A stretch of 64,000 nucleotides of DNA from CAXBID01 sp963815305 (GCA_963815305.1 CAWFFW010000001.1:2852001-2916000); one strand, 5' to 3'. Positions 1 to 11,113 are shown, numbered from the stretch's first letter. Program-made: numbers and translations. Notes: generated from the letters alone by a model not told the origin.

Positions 1-236
1 CCATCTGGTAAAATAGGCCCAAAAGCCATCTGAAAAAACGAATGAATCGTAACCCCTTTTGCATTAATAGCTGCAACTCCAGTAGGCGCTACAACAATTA
101 ATCTTTTAAATGACTTCGCAACTAAATCATGTAAGAAAGTCGTTTTACCAGTACCTGCTTTACCTGTTAGAAAAATATTTCTATCGGTTTTCTCAACAAA
201 ACTATGAGCTAATTCAAGTTCGGGGTTGCTGATCAT
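1..236 (-). CDS. PIF1-like AAA helicase, N-terminal part (runs off the window)
   Basis: Only the first 78 residues lie in the window, reading in from position 236. The N-terminus begins MISNPELELAHSFVEKTDRN and then shows a Walker A loop (GKAGTGKTT, about residues 25-33) for ATP binding, followed by VVAPTGVAAINAKGVTIHSF. This is the typical opening of PIF1/RecD-type superfamily 1B DNA helicases, in which a motif like APTGVAA follows the Walker A strand. Flavobacterial members often carry a C-terminal HRDC or helix-turn-helix domain, which cannot be checked here. The ATG at 234-236 puts the ATPase core close to the N-terminus, as usual for this family. Role inferred: unwinding of DNA in replication or repair. 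The 186 bases to the next gene hold nothing I can identify. Confidence 0.85.
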   Translation of the reverse strand, partial: MISNPELELAHSFVEKTDRNIFLTGKAGTGKTTFLHDLVAKSFKRLIVVAPTGVAAINAKGVTIHSFFQMAFGPILPD

Positions 237-422
237 TGGGTTTTATTAATCCATAATTCTGATTAGAAACAAATATAGGAAAATGAAGGATAAATAAAAT
301 GCTAGCTAATGTAAACCTTAAATATATTTAGCCTTTAATAATGAATAACTTAGTAGTTCTTGTAATTGTAATTGAATCATTCAAGGTTATTTAGATTTTG
401 AGAAAATTAAAGATGCTAAAAA

Positions 423-1112
423 CTAGATTCCAGAAACCACATCTTTATTTCCAAAATACAACTTAACACCTATACTTACTGTATGAAAATTAGCGTTTTC
501 AAAAAGATTTTGAATTTCTGGAGGTGTTTGAATATCCATCTTATCATTTCGGTAAGCGTAATTTAAATAAACTGCAAATTCATCATTTATCATGTAATCA
601 AAATAAAACTCATAACTTCTAACATGAGCATCGTCATTTTGAAATGCCTCACGTGTATTCGTCATACTTTTATTTTCAAAATTTGATTCGCCAAAAAGAG
701 AGATACTAAGCCCTAATCTTGTATTTGGTAAAGGCAAAAGCTCGTATCCAACATTTAAATATTGATGACTAACTGTTGTTTTGTTATAATTCCCAACAAT
801 GGTTTTATCCCTTACACTAAAATAGTTACTCCCAACTGTTCCAGCAAGAAAAAAATGTTTGTAGATAAAAAATTGAGCCTTAATATTAAAACCGCTCTTT
901 CCTTCCATTCCAAGACCTACAAAATTAACTCCAGTATGAATAGCTTGAGCATATTCTATTGATCCATAACCTAGTTTTTGAAAATCTTTTTTTGATATCT
1001 TTTCAGACGTTTCTTTATTTTTGTTTTCTAAATTATCTTGACCAAAAGCAAAACAACTTATCATAAAGAAGCAGTAAAAGAAATAGCTTTTAATATGAAA
1101 ACTTAAACTCAT
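423..1112 (-). CDS. Putative outer-membrane beta-barrel protein
   Basis: I do not recognise a named family. From the ATG at 1110-1112 the protein has 229 residues. It starts MSLSFHIKSYFF, continues with a hydrophobic stretch ending CFAFGQ, and looks like a signal peptide cut after FGQ. The rest alternates polar and aromatic residues in strand-like blocks (YLNVGYELL, VYLNYAYRN, HTVSIGVKLYFG), as expected for a small 8-strand barrel of the outer membrane. The open frame extends upstream to 1211, but that would bury the signal peptide behind 33 residues, so I reject the longer start. The gene overlaps the end of the upstream lipoprotein gene by 23 bases, which suggests translational coupling. 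Function unknown. Confidence 0.7.
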   Translation of the reverse strand: MSLSFHIKSYFFYCFFMISCFAFGQDNLENKNKETSEKISKKDFQKLGYGSIEYAQAIHTGVNFVGLGMEGKSGFNIKAQFFIYKHFFLAGTVGSNYFSVRDKTIVGNYNKTTVSHQYLNVGYELLPLPNTRLGLSISLFGESNFENKSMTNTREAFQNDDAHVRSYEFYFDYMINDEFAVYLNYAYRNDKMDIQTPPEIQNLFENANFHTVSIGVKLYFGNKDVVSGI

Positions 1113-1761
1113 AGTTTTCTTTATCAATAGTAAGTGTTTCTGTGATTTCAGGTTCGTCGTTTTTAGAATATTTAAATTCCACAATTGAACCCAGTAAAGT
1201 TGTAAAGCCACTTGAAACTTCTGGGTTATTTTGATTAAGAAGTCTATTAAGATGAACTTCCTTTAAACAATTAGATGTAATGATATCTAAAATACCTTTA
1301 TCGAAAAACTCAAAACAGTTTGTGTTTTTAAACTGAAATGAATATTCAAAAATTGTTTCTTTTGTACTTATTCTTGTAATATTAAAATTTACGTTTGAGA
1401 TTCTATTGAGGGCAACTGTTTTTAAATCGAATACCAAGTCCTCTGGAATGTAATTTTTTGTATTTGTCAAGTAATAGTAAGTGGAATATGTGTCCTTCCC
1501 ATTTACTACTATTTGAAACTCATCATCACTATCAAAAAGTGACGTAATTGAAAAAGTGCCATCTTGCTTACTTAAGCCAGAACCTAATAAATAATCTGAT
1601 GATCGACCAGTGAAGATATTTATTTCGATGTTTGGAATAGGATTATTATTCTCATCAACGATATTTCCTTTTATTAAAACTCTAGTATTTTTTTTAAATT
1701 CTGGAGGACCACAACTAACAAATAAAAGTAGTATTGAAAATATAGATAAATAGTGTTTCAT
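1090..1761 (-). CDS. Lipoprotein with carboxypeptidase-regulatory-like (Ig-fold) domain
   Basis: The protein has 223 residues. A signal peptide ends in a lipobox (LLLFVSC, Cys about residue 17), so it is predicted to be a lipid-anchored envelope protein. Residues 25-90 fit the CarboxypepD_reg-like fold: VLIKGNIVDENNNPIPN and later GSGLSKQDGTFSI, the usual strand pattern of Bacteroidota surface proteins. The C-terminal half has no motif I know. It overlaps the barrel gene that follows it (23 bases), so the two are probably one transcript and may act together at the cell surface. Function unknown beyond this. Confidence 0.75.
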   Translation of the reverse strand: MKHYLSIFSILLLFVSCGPPEFKKNTRVLIKGNIVDENNNPIPNIEINIFTGRSSDYLLGSGLSKQDGTFSITSLFDSDDEFQIVVNGKDTYSTYYYLTNTKNYIPEDLVFDLKTVALNRISNVNFNITRISTKETIFEYSFQFKNTNCFEFFDKGILDIITSNCLKEVHLNRLLNQNNPEVSSGFTTLLGSIVEFKYSKNDEPEITETLTIDKENYEFKFSY

Positions 1762-1829
1762 TAAAATGAGTTATATATACACTAAGATGCAAATTTTTAT
1801 AATTGGTTGCGTGAATTGTATTAAAAAAA

Positions 1830-3374
1830 CTACAAATCAAACTTTATGCCTTGTGCTAAAGGTAATTCAGTAGTATAATTAATCGTATTCGTTTGTCTGC
1901 GCATATAAACTTTCCAAGCATCAGAACCTGATTCGCGACCGCCACCTGTATCTTTTTCACCTCCAAAAGCACCACCAATCTCGGCTCCAGAGGTTCCAAT
2001 ATTTACGTTTGCAATACCACAATCAGAGCCTTGAACAGATAAAAACCGTTCAGCATCTCGTAAATTATTAGTCATAATTGCTGACGATAATCCTTGTGCT
2101 ACTTCATTTTGAATGGCAAAGGCATTTTCAACGTCACCAGAATATTTTAACAAATATAAAACAGGTGCAAAGGTTTCATGTTGCACAATTTTAAACGCTG
2201 GTTTTGCTTCTGCAATAGCTGGTTTCACATAACATCCGCTTTCATAATCTTTACCAGAAAGCACTTTGCCTTCAACAATAATATGTCCACCTTCTTCAAC
2301 TACTTTTTCTAATGCATTTTTATACATTTCAACAGCATCGGTATCAATTAATGGGCCAACGTGATTATTTTCATCTAACGGGTTTCCTATTCGTAATTGC
2401 TTGTATGCATCAACAACAGCATTTTTAACTTTATCATAAACAGATTCGTGAATAATTAAACGCCTTGTAGACGTGCAACGTTGTCCAGCGGTTCCAACTG
2501 CGCCAAAAACGGCACCAATAACTGTCATTTTTATATCGGCATCTGGCGTAACAATGATGGCGTTGTTTCCACCCAATTCTAATAAACTTTTACCTAATCG
2601 TCCCGCAACTTCTTTGGCTACAATTTTACCCATTCTGGTAGATCCTGTGGCAGAAATAAGCGGAATTCTAGAATCTTTCGTCATAAATTCTCCCACTTCA
2701 TAATCGCCATTTATTAAGCAAGAAATACCTTCTGGTAAATTGTTTTCTGCAAAAACTTCAGCCGCAATATTTTGACAAGCAATACTGCAAAGTGGTGTTT
2801 TTTCACTAGGTTTCCAAACACATACGTCACCACAAATCCAAGCTAAAGCGGTGTTCCAAGCCCAAACAGCCACTGGGAAATTAAAGGCAGAAATAATCCC
2901 AACCACGCCTAGTGGATGATATTGCTCATACATACGGTGTCCTGGCCTTTCAGAATGCATCGTTAATCCGTGAAGCTGTCGCGATAACCCCACTGCAAAA
3001 TCGCAGATATCAATCATTTCTTGAACTTCACCCAAACCTTCTTGATAGCTTTTACCCATTTCATAGGATACCAACTTTCCTAAACTTTCCTTCTTTTCTC
3101 TTAATTTATCACCAAACTGGCGTACAATTTCTCCACGCTGTGGTGCAGGCATTATTCGCCATGTTTTAAATGCATTAGTAGCAGCTACCATTACCTTTTC
3201 ATAATCGTCTTTTGTTGTGGTTTTTATTTTACCAATTAATTGCCCATCTACAGGAGAAAAAGATTCGATACTATCTCCGTTTGAAAAATTATTAGACCCT
3301 GTTGAAGTGCCATTATTTATATCTGAAACCCCTAAGGTTTTTAATGCTTTCTCTATACCAAAATCAGTTGCCAT
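1830..3374 (-). CDS. Aldehyde dehydrogenase, ALDH7 (antiquitin / aminoadipate-semialdehyde dehydrogenase) type
   Basis: A complete 514-residue NAD(P)-dependent aldehyde dehydrogenase. The catalytic pair is visible: Glu266 in ELGGNNA and the nucleophile Cys300 in GQRCTST. Cofactor-fold segments are AFNFPVAVWAWN and WKPSEKTPL, with SATGSTRMGK before the active site. The SAFNFPVAVW and ELGGNNA signatures and the length match the ALDH7 family, whose known members oxidise alpha-aminoadipate semialdehyde in lysine breakdown; that substrate is inferred from family only. No other lysine-catabolism gene is next to it. It is cytoplasmic (no signal peptide) and is transcribed away from the isoaspartyl peptidase gene, with 133 bases between the two starts. 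Confidence 0.93.
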   Translation of the reverse strand: MATDFGIEKALKTLGVSDINNGTSTGSNNFSNGDSIESFSPVDGQLIGKIKTTTKDDYEKVMVAATNAFKTWRIMPAPQRGEIVRQFGDKLREKKESLGKLVSYEMGKSYQEGLGEVQEMIDICDFAVGLSRQLHGLTMHSERPGHRMYEQYHPLGVVGIISAFNFPVAVWAWNTALAWICGDVCVWKPSEKTPLCSIACQNIAAEVFAENNLPEGISCLINGDYEVGEFMTKDSRIPLISATGSTRMGKIVAKEVAGRLGKSLLELGGNNAIIVTPDADIKMTVIGAVFGAVGTAGQRCTSTRRLIIHESVYDKVKNAVVDAYKQLRIGNPLDENNHVGPLIDTDAVEMYKNALEKVVEEGGHIIVEGKVLSGKDYESGCYVKPAIAEAKPAFKIVQHETFAPVLYLLKYSGDVENAFAIQNEVAQGLSSAIMTNNLRDAERFLSVQGSDCGIANVNIGTSGAEIGGAFGGEKDTGGGRESGSDAWKVYMRRQTNTINYTTELPLAQGIKFDL

Positions 3375-3507
3375 TGCTTGCCTGTTTTATTGATTTGTTG
3401 TTTATATTCGATTTATTTACGAATATACTAATAAAAAGTCGTTTTTATTAAAATTCACCAATTGGAAAAATATTAACTTTAGAGCATTCAAAACATATAT
3501 ATTAATT

Positions 3508-4557
3508 ATGAAAAATAGTATTTACTTTCTTGTCTTTTTGTTTCTTTTTATGACTTGTAAAAAACAGGTTGAAATCGAAACAAAAAAAACACCAATCGAA
3601 CAAAAAACCGTTGAATTTTCAATCGTTATACATGGTGGTGCCGGTACTATTAAAAAAGAAAATATGTCATCTGAAAAAGAAAAAGAATATAACCAAAAAC
3701 TAGAAGAAGCTATTCGTGTTGGTTATGACATTTTAAAAAATGGCGGAACGAGTTTAGATGCTGTTCAAAACACCATAAATGTTTTAGAAGATTCACCACT
3801 TTTTAACGCGGGTAAAGGTTCTGTTTTTACTCACGAGGGTAATAACGAGCATGATGCCTCAATTATGGATGGAAGTGATTTAAATGCAGGTGCTTCATCT
3901 GGCACAAAAACTGTAAAAAATCCCATTAATCTTGCTCGAGCGGTTATGTAAAAATCGCCTCATGTGATGCTGTCAGGAATTGGCGCAGAAATTTTCGCTG
4001 CTGAAAATGGCTTAGAAATTGTTGAACCTAATTATTTTTTTACCGAAAAAGCGATGAAATCATTAGAGTACGTTAAAGCCTCTGAAGAAAATAAAGTCGC
4101 GTCTTTTTATAATGAAGACATCAAAGATTCTAAATTTGGAACAGTTGGATGTGCTGCTTTGGATAAATTTGGCAACTTAGCTGCTGGAACTTCAACAGGG
4201 GGAATGACTAACAAGCGTTGGGGACGTATTGGTGATGCGCCTATAATTGGCGCAGGTACTTATGCAAATAATACTACTTGTGCAGTATCGAGCACAGGTT
4301 GGGGCGAATATTTTATTCGCGGTATGGTGGCACACGATATTTCAGCACTTATAGAATATAAAGGGCTCACACTAAAAGAAGCTGCCAAAACCGTTATTCA
4401 AACAAAATTACCTGTAATTGGTGATGGCGCAGGTGTTGGTGGCATTATAGCTATCGATAAAAATGGCAATATAGTTATGGAATTCAATACCTCGGGTATG
4501 TTCCGAGCTACGATGAATGATCAAGGTGAATTGTATGTTGGAATGTATAAAAACTAA
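3508..4557 (+). pseudogene. Isoaspartyl peptidase/L-asparaginase (Ntn hydrolase), interrupted by one nonsense codon
   Basis: Two open stretches, 3508-3951 and 3952-4557, lie in the same frame and together make one 349-codon gene. The lone interruption is TAA at 3949-3951 (codon 148), in ARAVM-stop-KSPHVMLSG; family members read ARAVMEKSPHVMLSG, so a GAA codon has become TAA by one G-to-T change. The N-terminus is a lipoprotein signal (FLFLFMTCKK), then the family opening VIHGGAGTI and the NAGKGSVFT loop. The autocleavage site and catalytic Thr lie in SKFGTVGCAAL, followed by AGTSTGGMTNK and GDAPIIGAGTYA. The intact protein would cut isoaspartyl peptides or asparagine in the periplasm. The downstream part could restart only at an internal codon and would lack the alpha-subunit. 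This is either a real loss or a base-call error. Confidence 0.88.
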
Positions 4558-4574
4558 AGAAAAACTTTAATAGG

Positions 4575-4622
4575 GCGTTTTGAATATTGAGTGAATATAC
4601 CAATATTCAAAACGCTTTTTTT
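4575..4622 (+). terminator. Rho-independent terminator, probably bidirectional
   Basis: A perfect 15-bp stem (4575-4589 with 4601-4615, starting GCGTTTTGAATATTG) with an 11-nt loop is followed by at least seven Ts. It lies just past the end of the isoaspartyl peptidase gene and a few bases before the 3' end of the converging CAP-domain gene, so it may stop transcription from both sides. Confidence 0.88.
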
Positions 4623-4626
4623 ATAA

Positions 4627-5112
4627 CTATATTTTGAAGAAAAGTTGTGTGAAATAATAAACACCAGCATCATTTTTGATGGCACTTATACCAATGTGTA
4701 CAAAGTCACCTTCTAAATTCTTACGGTGCCCATCACTATTTATCCAAGCATCCATAACTTCTTCCGCTGTTTTATATTTAAAAGCCACATTTTCACCAAC
4801 CTTCACAGCATTTTCTTCATTAATTAATCGTCTACCTCTTTGATCGAAATTATCATGACTAATTTCATTCTGATCAATCATAAACAGCGTATGTTCTTCA
4901 GCTAATTCAGTTGCTAAGTTATTAGCAATTAAAGCTGATTTTCCAACACTAGCTCTATACGTGTTAACTAATTGAAGTATTTCGTTGGTAATGGTTTTCG
5001 CCTCTTGTTTTTCAATGTCTTCTTGAGAATCATCTTTTGAGCAAGACACAGTGCAAGTTAATACTGTGAAACATGCTAAAACAAGCCATGTTTTAAAATA
5101 ATACTTATTCAT
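4627..5112 (-). CDS. CAP/SCP-domain lipoprotein (YkwD-like)
   Basis: A 161-residue protein from the ATG at 5110-5112 (MNKYYFKTWLVLACF); an ATG eight codons further up would add charged residues ahead of the signal peptide and is less likely. The lipobox is CTVSC (Cys about residue 24), so it is a lipid-anchored envelope protein. The rest is one CAP domain: LVNTYRASVGKSAL, the helix AEEHTLFMIDQNEISHDNF with His residues at the putative cavity, VGENVAF, AWINSDGHRKNLEG and the last strand YYFTQLFFKI. Bacterial CAP proteins of this kind have no agreed biochemical role. It is transcribed away from the alpha-2-macroglobulin gene, with 249 bases between them in which I see no clear motif. Confidence 0.88.
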   Translation of the reverse strand: MNKYYFKTWLVLACFTVLTCTVSCSKDDSQEDIEKQEAKTITNEILQLVNTYRASVGKSALIANNLATELAEEHTLFMIDQNEISHDNFDQRGRRLINEENAVKVGENVAFKYKTAEEVMDAWINSDGHRKNLEGDFVHIGISAIKNDAGVYYFTQLFFKI

Positions 5113-5361
5113 ATTTTTTCGATTTAGGGTGGTCAAATATAAAATTATTATTGATTTTTAGGCTTTTAGAACCTGAAATTTGAGTCTTACTATATGAAAA
5201 ACAACCGTTTATCGAGATTTTTAGCAACCAACTATTAATATATTAATGTTTATTTAACGTTTTCGAAAAGACTAACTATCAAATTTTGACCGTACATTTA
5301 TAAAGGAAAATTTCCTACGCTTTCATTTTATCAGTTCATTTTCATTTAAATTCATCATTCC

Positions 5362-8300
5362 ATGTCATTAAAAAAGTTCTGTGTTTTCTTATTGATAATC
5401 ACGTTAGCCGCATCTTGTAAAAAGAAAGTTGTAGGAAACGATAACCTTTTCAAGTTCAGAGATTATATCAGTTATACAAGATCTGGTTTAACCTCGGTTG
5501 CAGAACCTATTCAAATTAATTTGGCAAATGACGTTGAAGGTTGGGAAATAGGTGATGAAATTACAGATGATTTAGTAACTGTAAAACCACATGTTGAGGG
5601 GAAATTAACCTTTACAAATAAACACACGCTACTTTTTACACCCGATGAACATTTAGAACCTAATACTGAATATACCGTTGTGGTTAAGTTATCAGAGTTC
5701 TATAAAAACATTCCCACTGATTATAAAGATTATACCTTTCAGTTTAAAACCATTACTCCCAATTTTAATGTTGTTACCAATAATTTACAATCTTATAGTA
5801 AACAATGGCAATATATAGAAGCCGTTATAAAATCAGCAGATGTAATCTCAATTGATGATGCTAAATCTTTGGTTGAAGCCTCCCAAAGTGGAAAAAAGTT
5901 GAATCTTGTTTTTAATGAAGCGAACGCAAATTCTAAATATTTTGAATTTAAAATTGATAGCATTAAACGTCATATTGAAGATAGGGAGGTTCTCGTAAAA
6001 TGGAATGGAAAGCCTATAAATGCTTCAAATAAAGGCGAAAATATTATTGCTATTCCGGGTATAAATAACTTTACAATTGTAGATGTTAATGTAATTCAAT
6101 CGCCCGAACAATGTCTAACTATCAATTTTTCAGACCCTTTAAAAAAGCAACAAAATTTTGATGGTTTAGTCACTATTCAAAATATAAAAAACTCAAAATA
6201 TGTGGTTAATGGCAACGTTTTAAAAGTGTATCCGGACTCCAAATTGGTTGGCAATATCCAGATCGATGTATTTCAAGGCATTAAAAATGAAGGAGGTTAT
6301 AAACTTAAAAAATCATTTTCTGAAACCATTACTTTTGAAGAATTAAAACCTCAAGTAAGATTAATAAGTAACGGCACTATTCTGCCAAATTCTAAAGAAT
6401 TAAAATTCAATTTCGAAGCTGTTAATTTAAGCGCTGTTGATGTTCGCATCATTAAAATTTATGAAGATAACATACTTCAATTTCTACAAGATAATAACTT
6501 TAATAGCAACAATGAATATGGCATAAAAAAGATTGGTCGTCGTATTGCAAAACAAACTATTCAGCTTCAAACTGCTGATGAAAATACTGGGAAATGGAAA
6601 GCTTATAGCATTGATTTATCTCGCTTTTTTAAAGCGGATGCTGGTGCCATTTATCGTGTTGAAGTGAGTTTCAATAAAAGTTATTCGCTTTATAATTGTA
6701 CTGGAAATACAACCACTTCAAATGATGATTATGACGACTATTATGAAGATGAATACTACGAAGGCGATTATACGGATATGGATACCGAAGATGAAAATTT
6801 ATTGGAAGAGGCATATTGGGACAACTTAACCTACCGTTATAAAAACTACATCTATAATTGGAACGAAGAACAAAATCCGTGTCATAACGCATATTATAAC
6901 GAACGTAAAATAGTGTCGCAAAATTTGCTAGCTTCTAATCTTGGTGTTATTGCAAAACAGGGGGCGAATTACTCGTATTATTTTGCAGTTACCAATATTT
7001 TAAACACCAATCCAGAGGCTAACGCAACCGTTTCACTTTATAATTTTCAGCAACAAGAGTTAGCTAGTAGACCAACCGACGAACATGGTTTAATACTTAT
7101 AGATTCTGATAAAAGAGCGGCATTCGCCATCATTTCAAAAGGTAAAAATAAAACGTACGTAAAGCTTCACGATGCCACTTCTTTATCGTTAAGTAAGTTT
7201 GATGTTTCAGGAAATAGATTGCAACGTGGATTGAAAGGTTACCTTTATGGTGAGCGCGGCGTTTGGCGACCAGGAGACACTTTGCACTTAACTTTTATAT
7301 TAAACGACAACGCCAACAAACTACCGAAAGGACATCCTGTAAAACTTGAAATTACAGACCCAAACGGAAAATTGGTTTACAAAAATGTAACCTCAGACAA
7401 CTTAAATAACTTCTTCAATTTTACGGTTACCACTTCAACTGAAGATAAAACAGGACTTTATAATGCCAAAGTTTCAGTTGGCGGTGCTACATTTTATAAA
7501 GGTTTAAAAATTGAAATGGTTAAGCCAAATCGATTAAAAATTAAAGTCGATTTTGAAAATGACATCCTAACTAGTAACGATCCTTTAAAAGGCACACTGG
7601 ATGTAAAATGGTTACACGGTGCGCCTGGGAAAAACCTGAAAGCAGAAATTAAAGCAAAATTTAGTAGTGCGTATACCGCTTTTAAAAACTATAAAGATTA
7701 TACTTTTAACGACCCAACGCGAAACTTTCAAACTGAAGAAACCATTATTTTTGAAGGTAACGTAGATGAAAACGGTTTAGCTAACGTAAGCAACAAACTA
7801 AATGTTGGGAAAAATGCACCTGGAATGCTTAATGTTCAGTTTTTAGTGCGTGCTTTTGAAAACGGTGGCGATTTTTCTATGGATGCATTCACTAAACAAT
7901 ATGCACCTTATGAATCGTTTGTTGGCTTAAATTCTCCTAAAGGAAATGCTTACGGCTCTTATTTTACGGATGAAAATCAAACCTTTAATGTAGTTACGGT
8001 TGATGCAGAAGGTAAACCTATAAAACGCAATAACCTTGAAGTAAAAGTGTATAAAGTAGAGTGGCGCTGGTGGTGGAATTCATCTTACGATGATTTATCT
8101 AGTTACGTGTCTAGTAGTTATCACCGACCTTATTTTAGTTCGAAAATTAATACCGATTCTAACGGAAAAGCTAATTTTAAAATTAACATCCCAGATAACG
8201 AACGTGGACGTTACTTAATTAGGGTGGTTGATCCTGTTAGTGGTCATGCCACTGGACGCACACATTATTTCTATAAAAACTGGTGGCAAAAAGCACCATC

Positions 8301-10923
8301 AAAAGATAAAGAAGCTGCAAAAATGTTAGTGTTTTCTGCAGATAAAGAACATTATAATGTTGGGGAAATTGCGAAAGTAACATTTGCTTCGGGTAGCGAA
8401 GGTCGCGCTTTAGTCAGCATTGAAAATGGTACTGAAGTTTTAGATTACCGTTGGGTAAAAACTGCACAAGGCGAAACAACAGTTGATATTCCAATCACCT
8501 CAGAAATGGCACCAAATGTATTTGTTAATATTTCGCTATTGCAACCACATGCTATTTCAGCCAACGATTTACCTATTCGTTTATATGGCATTATTCCTAT
8601 GATGGTTGAAGATCCAAACACCAAGCTTGAACCTCAACTAAACATGCCTGATGTGTTGCGCCCCAAACAAAATTTTGAAGTTGAAATCTCAGAAAAAAAT
8701 AATAAAGCGATGACTTATACCATTGCTATTGTTGAGGAAGGGTTACTAGATTTAACACGTTTTAAAACGCCAAATGCGTGGAATGAGTTTTACAAACGTG
8801 AAGCTTTAGGTGTTAAAACTTGGGATATTTTTGATGATGTTATTGGCGCGTATTCAGGAAGTATAGACCAAGTATTTGCTATTGGCGGTGATGGCAATGC
8901 AGCAGCTGGAAAAAACAAAAAAGCTAACCGATTTAAACCTGTGGTTACTTATTTAGGGCCATTTAAATTGGATGCTGGCAAAACCAAAATACACTCTGTG
9001 AAACTACCCAATTATATCGGTTCAGTAAGAACTATGGTTGTGGCTGGAGATAATAAAAATGAAGCTTATGGAAGCACCGATAAATCTGTTGAAGTTAAAA
9101 AACCGCTTATGGTTTTAGCTACGCTTCCGCGGAAGTTAAGCCCTGGTGAAAAAGTAACCTTACCTGTTACCGTTTTTGCCATGGAAAATAAAGTAAAAAA
9201 CGTAACTATCAGTTTGAAACTAAGTGACGGAATTTCAGTGGTTGGAGATACCTCAAAAAGTCTCTCTTTTTCAAAACCAGATGAAAAAATGATTTATTTT
9301 CAGTTGGATGTAAGTAAAGCGAAAGGCATCAACGCGGTTGAAGTTATGGCTTCGGGTAATGGTGAAAAATCGACTTATAAAGTAGAACTTGATGTTGTAA
9401 ATCCAAATCCTTTTACTTCAAAATCAATCGATAAAACCTTGGAAGCAAATGCGAGCCAAACAATAACTTTTGAAACCTTTGGTGTTGTTGGAACTAATAA
9501 TGCAACAGTTGAGTTTTCAACCTTACCCCCTATGGATTTCACACGCCGATTAGAATATTTAATTCGGTATCCACATGGTTGTGTAGAACAAACAACTTCA
9601 AGTGTATTTCCGCAGTTATTTTTAAATGATATTTTCGATTTAACCTACGAGAAAAAGCAGAAAATTCAGAAAAATATTGAAAACGGCATTAAACGTTTAG
9701 GTCATTTCCAAAAACCAAACGGTGGCATGAGCTATTGGATAGGAGAAAATAACGCCAACGATTGGGGAACCAGTTATGCAGGTCATTTTATGATTGAAGC
9801 CGAAAAGAAAGGTTTTGTATTACCATTAACTTTTAAAAATGATTGGATGACATACCAAAAAGAAACCGCTAGAAATTGGCGACCAAGCTACAGAACCTAT
9901 AATTCTGATTTAGCGCAAGCCTATAGATTGTACACTTTAGCATTAGCTGGAAATCCAGATTTGAGTAGTATGAACCGTTTACGCGAGTTTAGTGAAATTT
10001 CTAATGAAGCCAAATGGCGATTAGCCGCGGCTTATGCTTTAGCGGGTCAAAAAGAAGCGAGCGAACAGATTTCACTATCGGCTAATATCAACTTTAAACC
10101 TGTTCGTTATAATTATTATACGTATGGTTCGGTGTATAGAAATCGTGCTATGGCTTTAGAAACTATGGTGTTGACTAAAAATTCTAAAATGCGTGAATTG
10201 GCAGAATATATTGCCAAAGATTTATCTAGTAACCGTTGGATGAGCACGCAAACCACCGCTTATAGTTTACTGGCTATGGCAAAAATGGTTAATGCTAATG
10301 GCGGCAAAGCGTTACAAGTGACTTATTTAATGAATGGGAAATCTGTAAATATTGATACTAAAAGCGCCATCGCCCAACGCGAATTGAATATACGCGATGG
10401 ATCAAATACTTTATCATTTACAAACCAGAAAGATAATATAGTTTATGTACGTATTTTAAATTCGGGGAAATTGCCTTTAGGGTAAGAGTTAACCGAACAA
10501 CGTGGATTAAGCGTCTCAGTTCAATACAAAGATTTAAAAGGAAATAAAATTAATATTTCAAAATTACAACAAGGTCAAGATTTTGTAGCAACCGTTAGCG
10601 TAAGTAATTTGAGAAATGAACATGTAAACGATGTGGCGTTAACTCAAATTTTTCCATCGGGTTGGGACATTGTAAATACGCGTTTTACTGATTTTGGAAG
10701 CGCAACGACAAGTCAAGCACGATTTACAGACATTCGAGATGACCGTGTAAATTTCTATTTTGATTTACCTGAAAAAGGTAAGCGTAGTACCAAAACTTTT
10801 AATGTGATGTTGAATGCTTCGTATTTAGGAACTTATTATTTATCTGGAATTCAAGCGGAAGCGATGTATGATAATGAATATATGGTTAGAACGAAAGGGA
10901 AATGGGTGACTGTTGAGAAATAG
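5362..10923 (+). pseudogene. Bacterial alpha-2-macroglobulin lipoprotein, with one internal stop near the C-terminus
   Basis: A single frame of 1853 codons is broken only by TAA at 10483-10485 (codon 1708); the context KLPLG-stop-ELTEQRGLSV suggests GAA changed to TAA. The N-terminus is a lipoprotein signal (IITLAASCKKK). Family landmarks follow in order: GERGVWRPGDTLH in the MG2/MG3 part, IGSVRTMVVAGDN, and the thioester motif GCVEQ with Cys1407 and Gln1410 intact, then helical repeats of the thioester domain. Such proteins trap proteases in the periplasm and pair with PBP1C, whose gene lies downstream. The stop would remove 145 residues, the last receptor-like domains, while sparing the thioester. 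An Asp/Tyr-rich stretch (about 6720-6795, DDYDDYYEDEYYEGDY) is an unusual insertion. If the stop is an error, this is a full-length working gene. Confidence 0.88.
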
Positions 10924-10925
10924 AA

Positions 10926-11092
10926 AAATAACCACCTCGTCTCCATCCCGAAACATCGGGACGAATCCACTCCTCCTTCAAAAGGAGGAGAATTAAAAAG
11001 GAATATATTAATATTTTGAACTATAATCTAAATTGAACCTTTATATAATTTCTTCCCTTTAAAAGGGAAGGTATCCAAAGGACGGAAGGGTT
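10926..11092 (+). repeat. Composite palindromic repeat unit, copy 1 (two hairpin modules facing each other)
   Basis: The left module starts ACCACCTCGTC (10931-10941), then a hairpin TCCCGA-aaca-TCGGGA, then ATCCA and a second hairpin CTCCTCCTT-caa-AAGGAGGAG (10970-10990). The right module is the reverse complement of the same design: CTTCCCTTTaAAAGGGAAG (11052-11070), GGTATCC, then GGACGGAAGGGTT, but without the first hairpin. The spacer between the modules (attttgaactataatctaa) is nearly repeated in copy 2 at 11450-11682. No open frame. The unit begins just past the stop codon of the macroglobulin gene. Confidence 0.8.
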
Positions 11093-11113
11093 AAACCGTT
11101 TTAAAACTATACT

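Noticed and set aside
423..1211. Extended N-terminus of the barrel protein from 1211
   Set aside because: It would place 33 non-signal residues before a clear signal peptide and overlap the upstream gene by over 120 bases.
3508..10923. TAA reassigned as a sense codon in this organism
   Set aside because: Many intact genes here (for example OmpA-family, sod, pbpC) end at TAA at their expected C-terminus, so TAA works as a stop.
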